The notes under the pieces are model-generated. The model saw only the letters and a list, made by a program, of their open reading frames with translations, searched no databases and was not told where the DNA came from. From Seohaeicola sp024304985 (lineage in GTDB: Bacteria; Pseudomonadota; Alphaproteobacteria; Rhodobacterales; Rhodobacteraceae): a stretch of DNA of 64,000 nt. Each line of letters begins with the position of its first letter. Within the stretch, counting starts at the first letter, position 1. This document shows positions 55,438 through 63,406 of this stretch, piece by piece. The stretch lies in NCBI RefSeq assembly GCF_028802875.1, contig NZ_JARAMP010000018.1, positions 1 to 64,000 of the forward strand, given 5' to 3'. A program made the translations under genes and the position numbers.

Positions 55438-55902
55438 ATGACCAGTGCCATTGAAACCCGTCTTGCCAGCCTTGGCGTCACCCTGCCCGATGCGCCCGCG
55501 CCCGCCGCGAATTACGTGCCCTTCGTGCAGTCGGGCGATCTGGTCTTTGTGTCAGGTCAGATTTCGAACGGACCGGACGGTCTGATCACGGGCAAACTGG
55601 GCGACGGGATGGATGTCGCGGCCGGGGCTGCCGCCGCCAAAGCCTGCGCGATCAGCCTGCTGGCGCAACTCAAGGCCGCCTGTGGCGGTGACATCGATCG
55701 GCTGGTGCGGGTCGTGAAACTGACCGGTTTCGTCAATTCGACCCCGGATTTCACCGATCAGCCCAAGGTGATCAATGGGGCCTCGGATTTTCTGGTCGAT
55801 GCGCTGGGTGACATGGGGCGACATTCGCGTTCCGCCGTGTCGGCAGCTTCCCTGCCGCTGGGTGTAGCTGTTGAAATCGAAGCGATTTTCCAGATCAGAT
55901 GA
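55438..55902 (+). CDS. RidA family protein
   Basis: A 154-residue YjgF/RidA protein. RidA deaminates reactive 2-aminoacrylate-type enamines formed by pyridoxal enzymes. The core features are YVPFVQSGDLVFVSGQISNG and RLVRVVKLTGFVNSTPDF; this is a longer, RidA-like subgroup of the Rid superfamily and may not have the same activity as true RidA. It is the first of five genes that follow closely on the same strand. Confidence 0.88.
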   Translation: MTSAIETRLASLGVTLPDAPAPAANYVPFVQSGDLVFVSGQISNGPDGLITGKLGDGMDVAAGAAAAKACAISLLAQLKAACGGDIDRLVRVVKLTGFVNSTPDFTDQPKVINGASDFLVDALGDMGRHSRSAVSAASLPLGVAVEIEAIFQIR

Positions 55903-56666
55903 GCCGCCTGCCCGATGCCTTTCTGAAGGCCCCGATTGCGCACCGCGCCTTGCATGACATGGAGGCGGGTCGTCCCGAGAACTCGCCCGCTGCGATAGAA
56001 GCGGCCTGTGCGGCTGGCTATGGGATCGAGATAGACCTGCAACTGTCCTCGGACGGGCAGGCGATTGTCTTTCATGACTATGATCTGAAACGTCTGACCG
56101 CCGAAACCGGCCCTGTACGCCAGCGCAGCGCAGCGGAACTGGGTCAGATCACGCTGAAAGGCGGCACCGACACGATTCCCACGCTGACACAGGTTCTGGC
56201 GCAGGTGGCGGGCCGCGTACCTTTGCTGATTGAAATCAAGGATCAGGACGGGGCAATGGGGGGCAGTGTCGGCGCGTTGGAGGCCGCAACTGCCCGCGCC
56301 TTGCAGGGATACGATGGTCTGGTGGCTGTCATGTCCTTCAACCCCCATTCGATGATCGCCATGGCGGGGCTGGCGCCTGACATTCCGCGCGGCCTGACCA
56401 CCTGCGATTACACGCAGGAGGACTGGCCCCTGCTTCCTGCGGGTACGCGCGCACGGTTGCGCGACATTCCGGATTATGACGCAGCCAAAGCCTGTTTCAT
56501 CAGCCATGATGCGAGCGATCTGGACGCCCCTCGCGTAGCGGATCTGAAGGCGCGGGGGGCGGCCATTCTGTGCTGGACCATCCGTTCGGCCGAGGCGGAG
56601 GCTGAGGCACGTCGGATTGCGCAGAATATCACCTTTGAGGGCTATGCCGCCAAGATCCCGGCTTGA
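55899..56666 (+). CDS. Glycerophosphodiester phosphodiesterase
   Basis: A 255-residue GDPD enzyme releasing glycerol-3-phosphate from glycerophosphodiesters. The catalytic motifs are AHRALHDMEAGRPENS (first His; Arg), GIEIDLQLSSDGQAIVFHDY (metal Glu/Asp and second His) and PLLIEIKDQ. There is no signal peptide, so it acts in the cytosol. It overlaps the RidA gene by four bases. The Glu-Asn-Ser motif is conserved. Confidence 0.92.
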   Translation: MSRLPDAFLKAPIAHRALHDMEAGRPENSPAAIEAACAAGYGIEIDLQLSSDGQAIVFHDYDLKRLTAETGPVRQRSAAELGQITLKGGTDTIPTLTQVLAQVAGRVPLLIEIKDQDGAMGGSVGALEAATARALQGYDGLVAVMSFNPHSMIAMAGLAPDIPRGLTTCDYTQEDWPLLPAGTRARLRDIPDYDAAKACFISHDASDLDAPRVADLKARGAAILCWTIRSAEAEAEARRIAQNITFEGYAAKIPA

Positions 56667-56718
56667 TCGACCCTGTCACCGCTCCAGATAGATCGGTGCA
56701 TGAAGAGGGCGCGCCACA

Positions 56719-57906
56719 ATGACGGACGACACGATCGAGATTGCCATGTTGGGCAGCCTGACCGAGGTGGCGCAAGCGGAGTGGGACGCCTGCGCCTGCC
56801 CCGAAGTGGCGGATGGTGGGCGTCCGTATGATCCCTTCACGACCTGGCGTTTTCTCAAGGCGCTGGAAGAGAGCGGGTCGGTCGGAACCGGCTCTGGCTG
56901 GCAGCCACGTTACCTGACGGCGCGACAGGACGGCCAGCTTATCGCCTGCGCGCCGATGTATGCCAAATCGCACAGTCAGGGCGAGTATATCTTCGATCAC
57001 AACTGGGCCCATGCCTATGAACGGGCGGGCGGGCGCTATTATCCCAAGCTTCAGATCGCGGTGCCCTTTACACCCGCTACGGGGCGCCGGTTCCTGACCC
57101 GACCGGGGTTTGAGGAGACAGGCACAGCGGCACTGGTGCAGGGAGCGGTGGAACTGACTGCCAACAACAGCCTGTCCTCGCTCCACATTACATTTTGCAC
57201 ACAGGCCGAGGCAGAGGCGGGCGAAGCGTTGGGATTGATGCGCAGGGTCACGCAACAGTACCATTGGGAGAATGACGTTTACGCGGATTTCGACGGGTTC
57301 CTTGCCTCGTTGTCGTCGCGCAAGCGCAAAATGATCCGCAAGGAGCGCGACCGGGCCAATGCCTATGGCGGGCAGATCGAGATGTTGACAGGCGAACAGA
57401 TTAAGCCTTGGCATTGGGAGTATTTCTGGCGCTTCTATCAGGATACCGGGGCGCGGAAATGGGGCACACCCTATCTGACGCGGCGCTTCTTCGACATCGC
57501 GCAAGACACCCTGCGCGACGACATGCTGCTGGTTCTGGCGATGCGCGATGGTGCGCCAGTGGCCGGGGCGTTGAACTTCATCGGGCGTCAGGCGCTTTTC
57601 GGCCGGTACTGGGGCTGCGTCGAGGATCATCCCTGCTTGCATTTCGAGGTCTGCTATTATCGTGCGATGGACTTTGCGATCGCCAAAGGTCTGGCGCGGG
57701 TCGAGGCCGGCGCGCAGGGAGAGCACAAGCTGGCACGCGGCTATCTGCCGGTGCCGATCCATTCGCTGCACTGGATGCGCGAGCCCGGCTTTGCCGAGGC
57801 GGTCGCCAACTATCTTGCTGCCGAACGCCGCGCGGTCGAGGAAGACATCGAGGTTCTGACGGCCTATGGTCCGTTCAGAAAGACACATATGGAGGAACAG
57901 GAATGA
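56719..57906 (+). CDS. FemAB/GNAT-like peptidogalycan-type acyltransferase
   Basis: A 395-residue protein of the FemAB-like GNAT group (COG3146). Family signals are PFTTWRFLKALEESGSVG, the DHNWAHAYERAGG motif, FLASLSSRKRKMIRKERDRA and FGRYWGCVEDHPCLHFEVCYY. The biochemical reaction is unknown; acyl or aminoacyl transfer is suggested by the fold. It overlaps the pterin dehydratase gene by four bases and follows the GDPD gene by 52. Confidence 0.88.
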   Translation: MTDDTIEIAMLGSLTEVAQAEWDACACPEVADGGRPYDPFTTWRFLKALEESGSVGTGSGWQPRYLTARQDGQLIACAPMYAKSHSQGEYIFDHNWAHAYERAGGRYYPKLQIAVPFTPATGRRFLTRPGFEETGTAALVQGAVELTANNSLSSLHITFCTQAEAEAGEALGLMRRVTQQYHWENDVYADFDGFLASLSSRKRKMIRKERDRANAYGGQIEMLTGEQIKPWHWEYFWRFYQDTGARKWGTPYLTRRFFDIAQDTLRDDMLLVLAMRDGAPVAGALNFIGRQALFGRYWGCVEDHPCLHFEVCYYRAMDFAIAKGLARVEAGAQGEHKLARGYLPVPIHSLHWMREPGFAEAVANYLAAERRAVEEDIEVLTAYGPFRKTHMEEQE

Positions 57907-58193
57907 CCGAACGCCTCAGCGATACCGGCCGCAAGACGATGCTTGAGCCTTTGTTCGAGACCGGCTGGAGCATGGTCGAAGGCCGCGATGCCATCACCAA
58001 GACATTCCAGTTCAAGGATTTCACCGAAGCCTTCGGCTGGATGACGCAGGCCGCACTTTGGGCCGAGAAGTGGAATCATCATCCGGAATGGTCCAATGTC
58101 TACAAGACAGTGACCGTTTTGCTGACGACCCATGACGTGGACGGCTTGTCCGCGCTGGATGCCAAGCTGGCCCGCAAGATGGACAGCCTTTGA
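57903..58193 (+). CDS. 4a-hydroxytetrahydrobiopterin dehydratase
   Basis: A 96-residue pterin-4a-carbinolamine dehydratase. The catalytic histidines lie in WNHHPEWSNVYKTV, with the family end THDVDGLSALDAKLA. It recycles the pterin cofactor of aromatic amino acid hydroxylases; no hydroxylase gene is in the window. Starting inside the stop of the upstream gene (ATGA), it is translationally coupled to the acyltransferase. Confidence 0.95.
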   Translation: MTERLSDTGRKTMLEPLFETGWSMVEGRDAITKTFQFKDFTEAFGWMTQAALWAEKWNHHPEWSNVYKTVTVLLTTHDVDGLSALDAKLARKMDSL

Positions 58194-58224
58194 ACAGTTT
58201 CGACGAAAGGACCAAGACGGACTC

Positions 58225-59067
58225 ATGCAAGAACTGATGACAACCGAACTCTGGAACGGAACCACGCTGGCCGATGTGCTGACCCTTCAATTTCTGGCCA
58301 CGCTGGCCGGATCAGTCATCGGAGCGCTGGCCATCGTGCTGGGCGGCTTCATCATCGCGGGCTGGGCGCGCAACCGCGTCGTCGGATTGACGCGGCGCTA
58401 TCGGCGTCTGGACGCAACGCTGTTCAGTTTTCTGGGCAATATCCTGCGGTATGTGATTCTGGCCTTTACCGCCTTGTTCGTGCTGAACACCTTCGGGATT
58501 CAAACCACCTCGATCGTGGCGGTGATCGGTGCGGCGGGTCTTGCCATCGGTCTGGCATTGCAGGGGACGCTGTCCAATGTGGCGGCCGGGGTGATGATCA
58601 TCCTGTTTCGCCCCTTCAAGAACGGCGATTTCGTCGAGGTCGCGGGCGAGATGGGAACAGTGCAGGAAATTTCGCTGAACTTCACCGAGTTGTCTTCCTT
58701 GGGAAATGTGCAGGTCATCATCCCTAACAGTCAGATCTGGGGCAATGTGATCACCAATTATTCGGCCTATGACACGCGCCGGGCCGAATGGGTTTTCGGC
58801 GTGTCCTATGGGGCTGATCTGAAAAAGGCCGAAGCCATCATCCGCGAGACAATCATGGCTGATCCACGCTCCATGGCCGAGCCTGCGCCTTTTGTTCAGG
58901 TCAACAACCTTGGCGACTTCTCGGTTGATTTCCTTGTGCGTGTCTGGTGCGCCTCGGGAGATTACTTCCAGTATCAGGCCGACATGAAACGCGCCGTGAA
59001 AGAGGCGCTGGATTCAGGCGGGATCGAAATCCCCTTCCCCACAAGGACGATGATCAACGCAGCCTGA
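58225..59067 (+). CDS. Small mechanosensitive channel (MscS family)
   Basis: A 280-residue inner-membrane channel with three hydrophobic helices and the MscS core: GAAGLAIGLALQGTLSNVAAG, the pore-lining helix 3, then FRPFKNGDFVEVAG and VIIPNSQIWGNVITNYS in the beta domain. It opens under hypo-osmotic tension. ATG at 58225 is preferred; one at 58237 is possible. It follows the pterin dehydratase by 31 bases. Confidence 0.94.
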   Translation: MQELMTTELWNGTTLADVLTLQFLATLAGSVIGALAIVLGGFIIAGWARNRVVGLTRRYRRLDATLFSFLGNILRYVILAFTALFVLNTFGIQTTSIVAVIGAAGLAIGLALQGTLSNVAAGVMIILFRPFKNGDFVEVAGEMGTVQEISLNFTELSSLGNVQVIIPNSQIWGNVITNYSAYDTRRAEWVFGVSYGADLKKAEAIIRETIMADPRSMAEPAPFVQVNNLGDFSVDFLVRVWCASGDYFQYQADMKRAVKEALDSGGIEIPFPTRTMINAA

Positions 59068-59106
59068 CGTGGATCGGGACATCCGTCGCGTTATCGTGAC
59101 TTGAAT

Positions 59107-59145
59107 CGTTTATATCGCGTGCGATATAAACGCTGACGATATAAA
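59107..59145. promoter_or_regulatory. Candidate OhrR operator upstream of ohr
   Basis: CGTTTATATCGC and GCGATATAAACG form a perfect 12-base inverted repeat with a two-base centre (59107-59132). A third half-site, CGATATAAA, follows at 59137-59145. It ends 18 bases before the ohr start codon, the expected place for a MarR-type OhrR repressor. Confidence 0.75.
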
Positions 59146-59162
59146 TGCGAAGGAGCGATAAG

Positions 59163-59591
59163 ATGTCTGTCGATGTGAAGTACCGCACGAAAGCCACCGC
59201 AACCGGTGGCCGCGATGGCCATTCCGCGACGCAGGATGGCGCGGTCGATGTCAAGCTGGTGACACCCAAGGAACTGGGTGGCGCTGGTGGTGATGGGGTC
59301 AACCCAGAGCAGTTGTTCGCAACGGGTTATGCCGCCTGCTTTCTGGGCGCGCTGAAATTCGTTGCAGGTCAGGCCAAGGTGAAAGTGTCATCCGAAGCGA
59401 CCGTGACCGCAGATGTCGGTATCGGGCCGCGCGCAGATGGCGGTGGCTTTGGTCTGGATGTGGCGCTGACCGTGACATTGCCGGGAATTGCAGATGACGT
59501 CGCGGATGACCTGATCGCCAAGGCGCATGTGGTCTGCCCCTATTCCCATGCAACGCAAAACAACATCGCGGTCAGCCTCAACCGAGGCTGA
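59163..59591 (+). CDS. ohr: Ohr, organic hydroperoxide reductase
   Basis: A 142-residue OsmC/Ohr-fold thiol peroxidase. The catalytic cysteines are Cys59 (GYAACFLGAL) and Cys125 (AHVVCPYSHA), and the arginine is in the N-terminal part. It reduces fatty acid and other organic hydroperoxides with lipoylated proteins as electron source. The ATG follows AAGGAG. A large palindromic operator sits just upstream; the ohrR repressor gene is not in the window. Confidence 0.96.
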   Translation: MSVDVKYRTKATATGGRDGHSATQDGAVDVKLVTPKELGGAGGDGVNPEQLFATGYAACFLGALKFVAGQAKVKVSSEATVTADVGIGPRADGGGFGLDVALTVTLPGIADDVADDLIAKAHVVCPYSHATQNNIAVSLNRG

Positions 59592-59617
59592 GCTCGACTT
59601 CTTTGATACCTCAAATG

Positions 59618-59652
59618 AAAACCCCCGCTGTCTCAGGACGACGGGGGTTTTC
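59618..59652. terminator. Bidirectional terminator between ohr and the peroxiredoxin gene
   Basis: AAAACCCCCG (59618-59627) pairs with CGGGGGTTTT (59642-59651), with inner GTC/GAC pairing, and is flanked by A's and T's. It lies between the two convergent genes. Confidence 0.9.
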
Positions 59653-59673
59653 TTGTCGTTATCGCGGATCGAA

Positions 59674-60162
59674 TCAGATCGCGGCCAAAAGTGCCTCGCC
59701 ACCGGAAATATCGCAGGTGCCGGGGCTTTCCTCGGGATGGAAGACCGAGACGACACCATCCTCGACCAGCATGGCATAGCGCTTGGAGCGCGCCACCAGA
59801 CCGGCGGGCGGTGCATCGAAATTCATGCCGATCGCCTTGGTGAATTCGCTGGATGCGTCCGAAAGCATGGTGATTCCGGCAGCGGTGGCACCTGTCGCCT
59901 CGCCCCATGCCTTCATCACGAAGGGATCGTTCACACTGATGCAGATGATCTCGTCCACACCTTTGGCCGCGAATTGATCCTTGGTGCGGATGAAGCTGGG
60001 AACGTGAGCCGAATGGCAGGTGGGCGTGAACGCGCCCGGCACCGCGAAAAGTGCCACCTTGCGGCCCTTTAGCTTATCGGCCAGCGCCACGGCTTCTGGT
60101 CCTTTTTCACCCATCTTCACAAGTGTCGCGTCGGGCAACTTGGCCCCTGTCGAAATCGTCAT
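59674..60162 (-). CDS. Peroxiredoxin, Prx5 type
   Basis: A 162-residue thioredoxin-fold peroxidase. The peroxidatic Cys49 lies in PGAFTPTCHSAHVPSF; a second cysteine in PGTCDISGG near the C-terminus is typical of Prx5 proteins that use glutaredoxin or glutathione. It detoxifies hydrogen peroxide and alkyl hydroperoxides in the cytosol. The start at MTISTGAKLP is chosen because the frame extension to 60285 is Arg/Lys-rich and unlike the family. It is convergent with ohr. Confidence 0.94.
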   Translation of the reverse strand: MTISTGAKLPDATLVKMGEKGPEAVALADKLKGRKVALFAVPGAFTPTCHSAHVPSFIRTKDQFAAKGVDEIICISVNDPFVMKAWGEATGATAAGITMLSDASSEFTKAIGMNFDAPPAGLVARSKRYAMLVEDGVVSVFHPEESPGTCDISGGEALLAAI

Positions 60163-60252
60163 TGAGTCCCTCACCTTGGGTTTGCGTTTTCTGGTTCCAT
60201 GGATATAGGGTGCCGCGCAACGCGAAACCAATACTTTCAAGAAGGAGTGTCC

Positions 60253-61464
60253 ATGACGCATGTTGTCGTGATCGGCGCGGGGCAAGCCGGGTCATCGCTT
60301 GTTGCAAAACTGCGCAACTCCGGTTTCGACGGGCGGATCACGCTGATCGGCGCAGAACCTGAGCCGCCCTATCAACGCCCGCCACTGTCCAAGGCCTATC
60401 TGCTGGGCGACATGACGCTGGACCGCCTGTTTCTGCGGCCCGAGAGTTTCTATGCCGAACACGATATAGACCTGCGGCTGAACACACGCGTGACAGGGAT
60501 CGACCGTGCCGCACGGATCGTGCGCCTTGGGGATGAGGTGATCCGCTATGATCATCTGGTGCTGACGACCGGTTCCGATCCGCGACGCCTGCCGTCCAGT
60601 ATCGGTGGTGCGTTGGCCGGGGTGTTCGTGGTGCGCGATCTGGCCGATGTGGATGCGATGGCCCCGCATGTGGTGGCGGGCCGGCGCGCGCTGATCGTGG
60701 GCGGCGGCTATATCGGGCTGGAGGCGGCCGCCGTCGCGGCCAAGCGAGGGTTGGAGGTGACTTTGGTCGAAATGGCCGACCGTATCCTGCAACGTGTCGC
60801 TGCTCCGGAAACATCGGCATATTTTCGTGCGCTGCACCAGGCGCATGGCGTGACGATCCGCGAGGGCGTGGGGCTGGATCGTCTGTTGGGGGAAGGTCGC
60901 GTCACCGGCGCGCGCCTGAGCGATGGTACCGAACTGGCAGCGGATCTGGTCATCGTCGGCGTGGGGATTGCGCCTGCGACTGCTCTGGCCGAGGCTGCGG
61001 GACTGGAGATTGAGAACGGCATCAAGGTGGACGCGCGCGGCCAGACATCAGACCCGGCGATCTGGGCGGCTGGGGACTGCGCCTCCTTTCCGTGGAAAGC
61101 CGGGCGCATTCGTCTGGAAAGCGTGCCCAATGCCATCGATCAGGCTGAATGCGTGGCCGAGAACATTATGGGAGCCGCCAAGGATTACGAGGCCAAGCCG
61201 TGGTTCTGGTCTGACCAGTATGACGTGAAACTGCAGATCGCCGGGCTGAACACAGGATATGACCACACCGTTGTAAGGCCGGGCGACAAGCCGGGCAGCC
61301 AGTCGGTCTGGTATTTCCGCGGGGATGCGTTGCTGGCCGTGGACGCGATGAACGACCCGCGCGCCTATATGATCGGCAAGCGGCTGATCGAGGCGGGGCA
61401 ATCGCCGTCACCCGCCGTGGTGGCCGATCCAGAAACGCCGCTGAAATCCCTGATGCCAGCGTGA
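60253..61464 (+). CDS. NAD(P)/FAD-dependent ferredoxin reductase-like oxidoreductase
   Basis: A 403-residue flavoprotein of the putidaredoxin/rhodocoxin reductase type. The FAD motif is VVIGAGQAGSSLVAKL, the NAD motif is LIVGGGYIGLEAAAVAAKRG, and the later WAAGDCASFP binds FAD. It would pass electrons from NAD(P)H to a [2Fe-2S] ferredoxin, but neither a ferredoxin nor a P450 gene is adjacent. AAGGAG precedes the ATG. It overlaps rsmD by four bases. Confidence 0.92.
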   Translation: MTHVVVIGAGQAGSSLVAKLRNSGFDGRITLIGAEPEPPYQRPPLSKAYLLGDMTLDRLFLRPESFYAEHDIDLRLNTRVTGIDRAARIVRLGDEVIRYDHLVLTTGSDPRRLPSSIGGALAGVFVVRDLADVDAMAPHVVAGRRALIVGGGYIGLEAAAVAAKRGLEVTLVEMADRILQRVAAPETSAYFRALHQAHGVTIREGVGLDRLLGEGRVTGARLSDGTELAADLVIVGVGIAPATALAEAAGLEIENGIKVDARGQTSDPAIWAAGDCASFPWKAGRIRLESVPNAIDQAECVAENIMGAAKDYEAKPWFWSDQYDVKLQIAGLNTGYDHTVVRPGDKPGSQSVWYFRGDALLAVDAMNDPRAYMIGKRLIEAGQSPSPAVVADPETPLKSLMPA

Positions 61465-62018
61465 GGATCGTCGCGGGCCGCTTCCGGGGCCGCGCGCTGG
61501 CCGCCCTGGGCAAGGGCGATCCGGCAGCGCATCTTCGCCCGACCAGTGACCGCACCCGCGAAAGCCTCTTCAATATCCTCGCAGGAGGACGCTTCGGCGA
61601 CCCTGTCACGGATGCAAGGGTGCTGGATCTGTTCGCAGGGTCCGGCGCGCTCGGTCTTGAGGCTTTGTCGCGTGGGGCGGCATTTGCCACCTTCGTGGAT
61701 GACGGACTCAAGGCGCAGGCACTGATCAGGCAGAATATCGCGCTCTGCGGCGCGGAAGGCGAGACCCGTATCATCAAGCGTGATGCGCGACGGCTGCCAC
61801 CAAATGACGATGGCCCGTACGATCTGGTTTTTCTCGACCCCCCTTACGGCAAAGGACTGGGTGAGCTGGCGCTGACACAGGCTTTGTCACAAGGCTGGGT
61901 CGCGCCCGAGGCACTGATCATCTGGGAAGAGGGGGCCACCATCACCCCCCCCGAAGGGGTGACCTTGCTGGACAGTCGCCGCTATGGCGACACGGTCATC
62001 AGCCTGTTGCGCGCCTGA
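61461..62018 (+). CDS. rsmD: RsmD, 16S rRNA (guanine-966-N2) methyltransferase
   Basis: A 185-residue SAM-dependent enzyme that methylates G966 of 16S rRNA. The N-terminus begins MRIVAGRFRGRAL, followed by LRPTSDRTRESLFNIL, the SAM-binding VLDLFAGSGALGLEAL and the catalytic FLDPPYGKGLG. The start is a GTG overlapping the stop of the flavoprotein gene (GTGA). Confidence 0.95.
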   Translation: MRIVAGRFRGRALAALGKGDPAAHLRPTSDRTRESLFNILAGGRFGDPVTDARVLDLFAGSGALGLEALSRGAAFATFVDDGLKAQALIRQNIALCGAEGETRIIKRDARRLPPNDDGPYDLVFLDPPYGKGLGELALTQALSQGWVAPEALIIWEEGATITPPEGVTLLDSRRYGDTVISLLRA

Positions 62019-62120
62019 TCCCGTGTGAGGGGCGAAAGACGACTCGCGACAGGGTCGGAAATGGCAAAGCAGCAGAAACCGCCCGGGTCCAGCTTGACCG
62101 GAGACTGATCCGGAAGACCC

Positions 62121-63338
62121 ATGGCCACCCGTTACATTCCCCTGTGGACCCGTTTTGCCCCTGCGCCGGGCGTCCGGGGTTTCGCCACCCTTCAGGGGTT
62201 CGAGGCGATCACGCGCGGTATCCTCATCTCGGTATTTCCGCTGGAAATGTATCGTGCCCTGCAAGACGCGCAGACGGTCTCGCAGGTCTATTTCATGATC
62301 GGGATCACCTCGCTTCTGGCGGGGTTGATGGTCCCTTGGTTGAACCGGTTCCTGCCGCGCCGCTGGATGTATACGACGGGTGCCTCGCTCTATGTGATCG
62401 GCTCCAGCATCTCGATCTTTGGCGGCACCGAGATGATCATGTTCGCTCTTTTGTGCAATACGCTAGCGACAGTCATCACCTTCGTCTGCTTCAACGCCTA
62501 TGTGCTGGACTATATCGCGCGCGCGGATCTGGGGCGGGCGGAATCGATGCGCATGTTCTACTCCGCGCTGGGCTGGACCGTTGGGCCAGTGCTGGGAGTG
62601 ACACTGATGGCGATGTGGCGCCCCGCGCCTTTCGTGGTGGCGGGGATTTCGTCGCTTTGCATGCTGTCTGTCTTCTGGTCGATGCGATTGGGTAATGGCA
62701 AGCTGATCAGCCGCGCGCGCGCGCCTGCCCCCAATCCGCTGGCCTTTCTGGGCCGCTTCTTCGCGCAACCGCGCCTGATCGCAGGCTGGCTTTTCGCGGT
62801 GATACGGTCCTGCGGATGGTGGGTCTATGTCGTCTACCTGCCGATCTTCGCCGTCGAATCCGGTCTGGGCGAGGCGACGGGCGGGATCGTGCTGTCGATC
62901 ACCAACGGCACCCTGTTCCTGACTCCGCTCATGCTGCGTTTCGTGCAGGCCAGTTCGATCCGCACCGCGGTGCGCTTCGGGTTTTTCGCTTCGGGCGCGC
63001 TGTTCTTTGCGGCGGGCATCGGACAATGGCTGCCGTGGGGGGCCGTCGGGGCCCTGATGGCCGCATCCTTCTGCCTGATCCTGTTGGATGTTTGCGGCGG
63101 GCTGCCGTTTCTGATGGCTGTCAAACCCTCGGAGCGGACCGAGATGTCCGCCGTCTATTCCAGTTTCCGTGACGTGTCAGGTATCCTGACGCCCGGTGTG
63201 GCCTGGCTCGTATTGCTGGTGGCGCCTTTGCCGGGTGTGTTCATGGCCTGCGGAGCAGGGCTCTGGTTGGCATGGGGAATTGCAGGAAGCCTGCACCCGC
63301 GTCTTGGACGCGGCCGCATCCGTCTTCCGGCTGTATAG
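62121..63338 (+). CDS. MFS transporter
   Basis: A 405-residue membrane protein with about twelve hydrophobic segments and the general MFS layout. The N-terminal half includes GITSLLAGLMVPWLNRFLPR and the C-terminal half SVYSSF-type loop (VKPSERTEMSAVYSSFRD). The substrate is unknown. It stands 102 bases after rsmD and is followed by a dispersed repeat before the convergent map gene. Confidence 0.88.
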   Translation: MATRYIPLWTRFAPAPGVRGFATLQGFEAITRGILISVFPLEMYRALQDAQTVSQVYFMIGITSLLAGLMVPWLNRFLPRRWMYTTGASLYVIGSSISIFGGTEMIMFALLCNTLATVITFVCFNAYVLDYIARADLGRAESMRMFYSALGWTVGPVLGVTLMAMWRPAPFVVAGISSLCMLSVFWSMRLGNGKLISRARAPAPNPLAFLGRFFAQPRLIAGWLFAVIRSCGWWVYVVYLPIFAVESGLGEATGGIVLSITNGTLFLTPLMLRFVQASSIRTAVRFGFFASGALFFAAGIGQWLPWGAVGALMAASFCLILLDVCGGLPFLMAVKPSERTEMSAVYSSFRDVSGILTPGVAWLVLLVAPLPGVFMACGAGLWLAWGIAGSLHPRLGRGRIRLPAV

Positions 63339-63348
63339 ACTGCGTTGC

Positions 63349-63374
63349 GCTTCTTCTTGCCTCAAATATCCCCG
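63349..63374 (+). repeat. Dispersed intergenic repeat, copy 3
   Basis: GCTTCTTCTTGCCTCAAATA then TCCCCG, 10 bases after the MFS stop. It matches copies at 17672-17697 and, inverted, at 27138-27165. A small stem CCCGC/GCGGG follows. Confidence 0.75.
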
Positions 63375-63406
63375 CGCGGAGCGCATCCTGCGGGTGCAAA
63401 AACGCC

